Assembly (NCBI GenBank): GCA_031411235.1
Contig: JANOAR010000168.1
Location: forward strand, 1 to 8,830
DNA: 8,830 nucleotides
Reading direction: 5' to 3'
Source: JANOAR01 sp031411235
GTDB taxonomy: Bacteria; Verrucomicrobiota; Verrucomicrobiia; Verrucomicrobiales; Verrucomicrobiaceae
The notes under the pieces are model-generated. The model saw only the letters and a program-made list of their open reading frames with translations, made no database searches and was not told where the DNA came from. The position numbers were made by a program, and so were the translations under genes. Numbering within the stretch: position 1 is the first letter of the stretch; each line of letters opens with the position of its first letter. Below are positions 5,763 to 8,830 of this stretch, piece after piece.

Positions 5763-6032
5763 TTAGGCCGCACCTTCCATTCCATCCCCAGCCGCCGCGA
5801 TAAGCTCGGAGAGTGACGAAATACTGATGAGGCGCACGCCTCGCTGGGAATGCTTGTGAGCCTTCAGAAGCCGCGTTCTCACACGACCAGCCTTCATCAA
5901 ATCGTAAATTGTACTCCTGCACAATCCACATAGCCGTTGTCCCGGCTTGGGCAAGCGGTGCCAGTCTGCGGAGGAGAGTTCAGCCCCGACAATGCGAGGC
6001 TCCATTATTTGTGTGTGTGGGTGGGCGTCCAT
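5763..6032 (-). CDS. Excisionase/AlpA-like small helix-turn-helix protein
   Basis: An 89-residue protein with a winged helix-turn-helix of the AlpA/MerR-like type that serves as recombination directionality factor in many integrated elements. The core runs WHRLPKPGQRLCGLCRSTIY (residues 24-43), continues as DLMKAGRVRTRLL, and then GVRLISISSLSELIAA (65-80). The pattern of a Leu-Pro opening, a recognition helix with SRSTIY-like residues and a GxRLI wing is what small Xis proteins show. It would bend DNA at the att site and favour excision by the tyrosine integrase, and may also regulate the operon. I used ATG 6032; ATG 6005 (starting MEPRIVG) is equally possible because the extra nine codons are a CA-rich low-complexity stretch and neither start has a Shine-Dalgarno. 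It is separated from the integrase operon by a terminator-like hairpin, so it is probably expressed from its own promoter. Confidence 0.75.
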   Translation of the reverse strand: MDAHPHTQIMEPRIVGAELSSADWHRLPKPGQRLCGLCRSTIYDLMKAGRVRTRLLKAHKHSQRGVRLISISSLSELIAAAGDGMEGAA

Positions 6033-6066
6033 AGAACACCGCTACAATGTAACCACGTCTGAGGAA

Positions 6067-6102
6067 GAAAACGGCCTCAACTTATTGGCAACTAAGTTGG
6101 GG
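6067..6102 (-). terminator. Probable Rho-independent terminator of the integrase operon
   Basis: On the minus strand CCCCAACTTA (6093-6102) pairs with TAAGTTGAGG (6075-6084) around an eight-base loop: ten base pairs including one G-T. It is followed by CCGTTTTCTTCC, a U-rich stretch broken by C. The stem starts over the stop codon of the 333-residue gene, where a terminator for the integrase transcript would sit. The stem is AT-rich in the middle, so strength is uncertain. Confidence 0.5.
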
Positions 6103-7093
6103 ACGCCTCGTCAATCAGAGCCTCGATTGCACTACCAACCTTCTCGACTACGCCCTTCCGCCAGCCATCGCGAGTCATTGTTTCGGCCCTGAATTTAGAT
6201 AACTTCCGCTCAACCTCGGCGGAATGTCGAAGCCTTAGCGCCAGACTCGCTGCCTCGTCGCGTGATAACTTCCGCTCATCCCCCTTGGGACGTGGAAGCC
6301 TTAGCCAAGCAAGCGCACACCGCGTCCAAAGTCCCATAACCCAATCCTCGCGAGTGGGGCTAGGTAGGTACTTCGCAGCTAGACGCAGGTGGAATTCAGG
6401 TTGGAAACGTGAGCGCTCCCCCTTTGAATATTCCGACTCTCCACGTCTAGCCTTCGTCTTGATGGCGAGTGCCACATCTAAGTCCTCCGGTTGCTTGATC
6501 TCGCGCTTAATGATGGCAGCCATGGCCGCTTCACCTTCCATCATTCGCAAATCTCGCCAACGATGAAGACTCAGGAATGCCAGTCTAACCGCATCACTGA
6601 TGGTCTGATTGCGGTCACTTCTGGGTTTGCGCTTGGTTTGAATCCGAAAGGACTCGGATAACCCAATGAGCCGCAGCCAAGCCTCCACGTCCGCGTTTCC
6701 CTCGCTGCCCAAATATGGGATAAAGGCGTCAACGTGCCCCCGCCCGATGCCCCGCAGCGCTTCCGGCTTCTCTTTTGCCAGCTTCGCCACCGCCTGCCCC
6801 GCCTTCAACATGATGTGATAAAGCTCTTTCGCTGCCTTCCCGTGTCTCGCCTTCTCGCCAGTCTCATCAATCGCCGATGTGTCCACAGACTCGTCAAGCG
6901 CAGCGTCGAGAAGGTCTTCAATGTGATCGTGAATCGTTGGCTCTCTAACCACGGGCAGAACTGGAGAAGTTTCGCGAAAGCGAATCACGCCACCGAGCAG
7001 GGCTTCTATGCCGAACGCCTCACTTGCTGCCGGGCTCTCGACACCAGCACGCGCCTTGCTCGCTGTCTTGCGCTTGGCTGGCTTCTCGCTCAT
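6092..7093 (-). CDS. Unknown 333-residue protein coupled to the integrase
   Basis: I do not recognise this family. The protein is soluble, charged and largely helical. A Lys/Ala-rich N-terminus (1-20) is followed by an acidic stretch (about 52-82: IHDHIEDLLDAALDES), helices at 85-115, an aromatic-containing segment (AFIPYLG, 123-129), a basic patch (IQTKRKPRSDRNQ, 151-163), a basic helical region (169-200), and a Trp-containing segment EDWVMGLWTRCALAWLRLP (249-267) too short and mixed to be a sure membrane span. Its ATG overlaps the integrase stop as ATGA, so it is translated by coupling right after the integrase. It is followed by a terminator, which makes the integrase and this gene a two-gene unit. 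That arrangement suggests an accessory recombination factor or a protein carried with the integrase, but function is unknown. Confidence 0.85.
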   Translation of the reverse strand: MSEKPAKRKTASKARAGVESPAASEAFGIEALLGGVIRFRETSPVLPVVREPTIHDHIEDLLDAALDESVDTSAIDETGEKARHGKAAKELYHIMLKAGQAVAKLAKEKPEALRGIGRGHVDAFIPYLGSEGNADVEAWLRLIGLSESFRIQTKRKPRSDRNQTISDAVRLAFLSLHRWRDLRMMEGEAAMAAIIKREIKQPEDLDVALAIKTKARRGESEYSKGERSRFQPEFHLRLAAKYLPSPTREDWVMGLWTRCALAWLRLPRPKGDERKLSRDEAASLALRLRHSAEVERKLSKFRAETMTRDGWRKGVVEKVGSAIEALIDEASPT

Positions 7094-8250
7094 TTCCCAG
7101 CCCTCCCCAGCGCCGAAAGTTTCGGCATCGACTTCACCGCTTTAGCCAGGGCAGCGCCGCCAACGTGTGTGTAACTCGCCGACATCTCCTTGGAATCATG
7201 GCCCACGAACTCCATCACCACAGCGTCAGGCACACCAGCCTCTTTGAGCAGTGTAACGGCGCTGTGCCGCAGCGAGTGAAACGTCAGGCTGCTACCCTCG
7301 CGCCTCACCCCCTTGGCTTTCTCGGTGGCGCGATGCGTGATTTTTGCGCGTAGCCCTGCCGCTGCGAGCACGTCGGAAAACTGGCCACTGAGAGCCGCAG
7401 ATTTGCCGTTGCGCTCCAGCGTGGCGAAGGCTCTTGGATGCACCGGGCTATCTGCTACCTTGGGCTTGGGCAATGCGGCCAAATGTTCTTTTAGCCCTTC
7501 CGACAACGGCACCTTTACCCGCTTGCCTGTCTTCGAGGTGATGATGTTCAACTCTCCCTTCGCCATGCTGATGTTGTTCCATCGCAGCTTGGCTATATCG
7601 CCCAGGCGTTGCCCCGTGTAGATGCCGCAAAGGATCATGGAACGCCATTCGTCATCCGCCGCAGCCAGCACAGAGCGCAACTCATCCATAGTGAACGGAC
7701 GCCGCGCCACCTCGCCCCGATCCTTCAGCGCTTCGACGAACTCGGTAGGATCATCGGTAATGAGCCCCTGCTCTCTCGCAGATTTGAAGATCATCCGCAC
7801 CGTCTTTAGCAGGTGATTCACCGACTTGGGCGCAAGCGTTGCCGCCTCGCTCGCCCGAAAGGCCGCAATGTCTTTGCGCATCACGTCGGCAATGGGGCTA
7901 TCGGCACGCGGCCCCATGAAGCCCAGGAACTTCTTTTGCACGGTCTGGTAAAACGCAGCCGTTGCGGGTGCAGTGCTGCCTTGCTTTTCCTTCAGCCAAG
8001 TCTCAACGTGATCTCTCAGCTTCGCCGTTGCCATGACCTCACCGCTCACCAGCTCATGAAGATTCGCCACCACCGCGAACTGCTGGCGCATCGTTCGTTT
8101 CTTGGTTGCAGCGCTCTCAAACTCCTCCGCCATTCGCGCCGCAACTTTGCGAATGGTTGTCTTGGTGCTGCGCTTCAACTGCCGACCGTCTTTGGCAGTA
8201 AAACACGCCTGCCAATATTTTGTTCGTGGGTCTTTCCAAAGGCTCGCCAT
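7090..8250 (-). CDS. int: Tyrosine site-specific integrase
   Basis: A 386-residue phage-type integrase that inserts and excises the element at the tRNA end beside it. An N-terminal arm-binding-like region (MASLWKDPRTKYWQACFT) is followed by a SAM-like core-binding domain (about 73-165) and the catalytic domain (about 185-370). Catalytic residues visible are Arg215 in TGQRLGD, Lys240 in TSKTGKR, His325 and Arg328 in FHSLRH, His351 in GHDS, and the nucleophile Tyr360 in ASYTH. I chose ATG 8250 because TCGGAGT sits immediately upstream and the family N-terminus begins here; the longer reading needs a TTG start at 8301. Two copies of ACTCCGAAT (8251-8259, 8263-8271) flank the ribosome-binding site. 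The gene reads inward, away from the att site, and overlaps the next gene by four bases. Confidence 0.96.
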   Translation of the reverse strand: MASLWKDPRTKYWQACFTAKDGRQLKRSTKTTIRKVAARMAEEFESAATKKRTMRQQFAVVANLHELVSGEVMATAKLRDHVETWLKEKQGSTAPATAAFYQTVQKKFLGFMGPRADSPIADVMRKDIAAFRASEAATLAPKSVNHLLKTVRMIFKSAREQGLITDDPTEFVEALKDRGEVARRPFTMDELRSVLAAADDEWRSMILCGIYTGQRLGDIAKLRWNNISMAKGELNIITSKTGKRVKVPLSEGLKEHLAALPKPKVADSPVHPRAFATLERNGKSAALSGQFSDVLAAAGLRAKITHRATEKAKGVRREGSSLTFHSLRHSAVTLLKEAGVPDAVVMEFVGHDSKEMSASYTHVGGAALAKAVKSMPKLSALGRAGK

Positions 8251-8271
8251 ACTCCGAATGAAACTCCGAAT
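8251..8271. repeat. Direct repeat over the integrase ribosome-binding site
   Basis: ACTCCGAAT occurs at 8251-8259 and again at 8263-8271, a 12-bp period. On the minus strand each copy reads ATTCGGAGT, and the copy next to the ATG supplies the GGAG ribosome-binding site. The repeat could be a binding site for a repressor or for integrase/excisionase, or a chance duplication. Confidence 0.45.
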
Positions 8272-8290
8272 AACCGCCACTGTCCACTCA

Positions 8291-8318
8291 TGTTTATGCA
8301 AAGTTACTTTTCTGTAAA
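8291..8318 (-). promoter_or_regulatory. Candidate sigma70 promoter for the integrase
   Basis: On the minus strand TTTACA (8313-8318) and TAAACA (8291-8296) are separated by 16 bp, giving a 5' leader of roughly 35 bases before the integrase ATG. The stretch is AT-rich compared with its surroundings and lies between the att site and the gene, where an integrase promoter is expected. Confidence 0.35.
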
Positions 8319-8369
8319 ATCAAGCATTGCAGACGCACGCGAACGTTGATGGACGGTCAAAATCAAATC

Positions 8370-8397
8370 GGGGGTTCGATCCCCTCTCTGCGTACCA
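8370..8397 (+). other. tRNA 3'-end fragment: probable attachment (att) site
   Basis: The sequence folds as a T-arm: GGGGG (8370-8374), loop TTCGATC (8375-8381), CCCTC (8382-8386) with one G-T pair. It is followed by a seven-base acceptor strand TCTGCGT (8387-8393), discriminator A and genomic CCA (8395-8397). No matching 5' acceptor ACGCAGA, D-arm or anticodon arm precedes it, so the tRNA is incomplete and its amino acid cannot be assigned. A tRNA 3' end next to an inward-reading integrase is the usual junction left when an element inserts in a tRNA gene. The intact tRNA should sit at the other end, outside the window to the left. Confidence 0.7.
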
Positions 8398-8404
8398 CTC
8401 TGGG

Positions 8405-8431
8405 TCACCATCCTGTGAGGAAGAGATTCAT
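8405..8431 (-). pseudogene. Possible toxin start remnant after the antitoxin-like gene
   Basis: Downstream of the antitoxin-like gene a strong ribosome-binding site, AAAGGAGGCG (8432-8441), is followed at once by ATG AAT CTC TTC CTC. This reads MNLFL, close to how many PIN-domain toxins begin, but the frame closes after eight codons (MNLFLTGW). The tRNA end lies only eight bases beyond the stop. A toxin gene cut off near its start is the simplest explanation; a random short ORF cannot be excluded. Confidence 0.3.
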
Positions 8432-8473
8432 CGCCTCCTTTGAGTTCAGAACCTCTGCCGTATGCAGCATGGC

Positions 8474-8713
8474 TTATTCCCGAACGGGCAGTACCTCATC
8501 CTTGCGGATTTCTCTTTGCCACGCCACAGGATCGGCGATGTCGCGGTAGGGGTTCAATTGGCGCACTTCCTCCAGCGCCGCCATACGCCGCGCGATCATC
8601 TCGGGTGTGGCGGTGGGAATTTGGCGCTTGGGCTTTTCTACATTTTGTGTGGTTGTCACCGTCAGCAGCACATGGGCGCGGCCTAGCTTTAACCCGAACG
8701 CCGCTTTTGCCAT
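8474..8713 (-). CDS. Antitoxin-like small protein (VapB-type partner)
   Basis: A 79-residue protein whose C-terminal half matches a pattern I associate with antitoxins of PIN-type (VapC) toxins: a helical stretch (residues 38-53), then NPYRDIADPVAWQREIRKDE (54-73) and LPVRE at the end. The family link is from memory of similar DPVAWQRE-type C-termini and should be checked. Such C-termini normally wrap around the toxin and block it, while the N-terminal part contributes to DNA binding and dimerisation. The ATG at 8713 has no visible Shine-Dalgarno, and internal GTG starts at 8659 or 8674 are possible, which would give a 61-66 residue protein. The expected toxin gene is not downstream; only a ribosome-binding site and a few codons remain before the tRNA end. 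The gene lies outside the element, on the chromosome side or in an older inserted segment. Confidence 0.6.
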   Translation of the reverse strand: MAKAAFGLKLGRAHVLLTVTTTQNVEKPKRQIPTATPEMIARRMAALEEVRQLNPYRDIADPVAWQREIRKDEVLPVRE

Positions 8714-8830
8714 TGGGTTGATGTTGCTTGAGCAGGCGTCAAATTGAGCCGCCGCCGGGAGCCACGATGTCCCAATCTGGGGCTGGCGGGCGGTCTCGGG
8801 CCAATAGCGGCGCGATTGGTTGGTTGGACG
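8714..8830. other. Flanking sequence upstream of the antitoxin-like gene
   Basis: This stretch should hold the promoter of the antitoxin-like gene, but no convincing -35/-10 pair, ribosome-binding site or operator dyad is visible. No ORF is called before the window ends. Confidence 0.3.

Noticed and set aside
8302..8397. A complete tRNA or tmRNA gene
   Set aside because: The T-arm and CCA end are good, but no D-arm, anticodon arm or matching 5' acceptor strand precedes them, and the end sequence does not match the usual tmRNA terminus.
1..8830. Relaxase, type IV secretion, capsid or large terminase genes
   Set aside because: No frame shows the motifs of these families, so neither conjugation nor a complete prophage is supported within the window.

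Overview
The window is GC-rich bacterial DNA and looks like most of an integrative mobile element plus a short piece of flanking chromosome at its right end. The integrase and excisionase styles resemble those of Verrucomicrobiota (Opitutus/Lacunisphaera-like) genomes. That assignment rests on remembered family style, not a search, and is tentative. Almost all genes lie on the minus strand, so the element is described from right to left.

Right edge (8370-8830): the 3' end of a tRNA gene (T-arm, acceptor strand and CCA, 8370-8397) sits just upstream of a tyrosine integrase, the usual layout of an element inserted in a tRNA 3' end. Outside it is an antitoxin-like gene (8474-8713) followed by a good ribosome-binding site and a start codon that opens only eight codons, probably the remnant of a lost toxin gene.

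Integration block (5763-8250): tyrosine integrase, a translationally coupled 333-residue protein of unknown function (ATGA overlap), a terminator-like hairpin, and a small helix-turn-helix excisionase/AlpA-like protein. Replication block (2294-5648): a small Cys/His-rich probable zinc protein, then a 755-residue primase-helicase (PriCT-like region, primase-polymerase-like core, RecA-like ATPase), then a 200-bp gap packed with inverted and tandem copies of a 12-13 bp motif (candidate iteron origin), then a 195-residue helix-turn-helix protein. An AT-rich divergent region (1611-1766) separates one plus-strand orphan gene (1767-2099) from an 80-residue orphan ORF on the minus strand.

Left part (1-1367): a small serine recombinase (resolvase/invertase family) whose start codon abuts a 32-bp near-perfect dyad, with three 10-bp tandem repeats just beyond. 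This looks like a res-type recombination site or autoregulatory operator. The first 534 bases hold no gene I can assign.

Taken together, integrase, excisionase, primase-helicase and iteron-like repeats make a site-specifically integrating element with its own replication module. No relaxase, type IV secretion or phage structural gene is visible. It could be a mobilizable element, an integrated plasmid or a phage satellite; the other end of the element lies to the left, outside the window.
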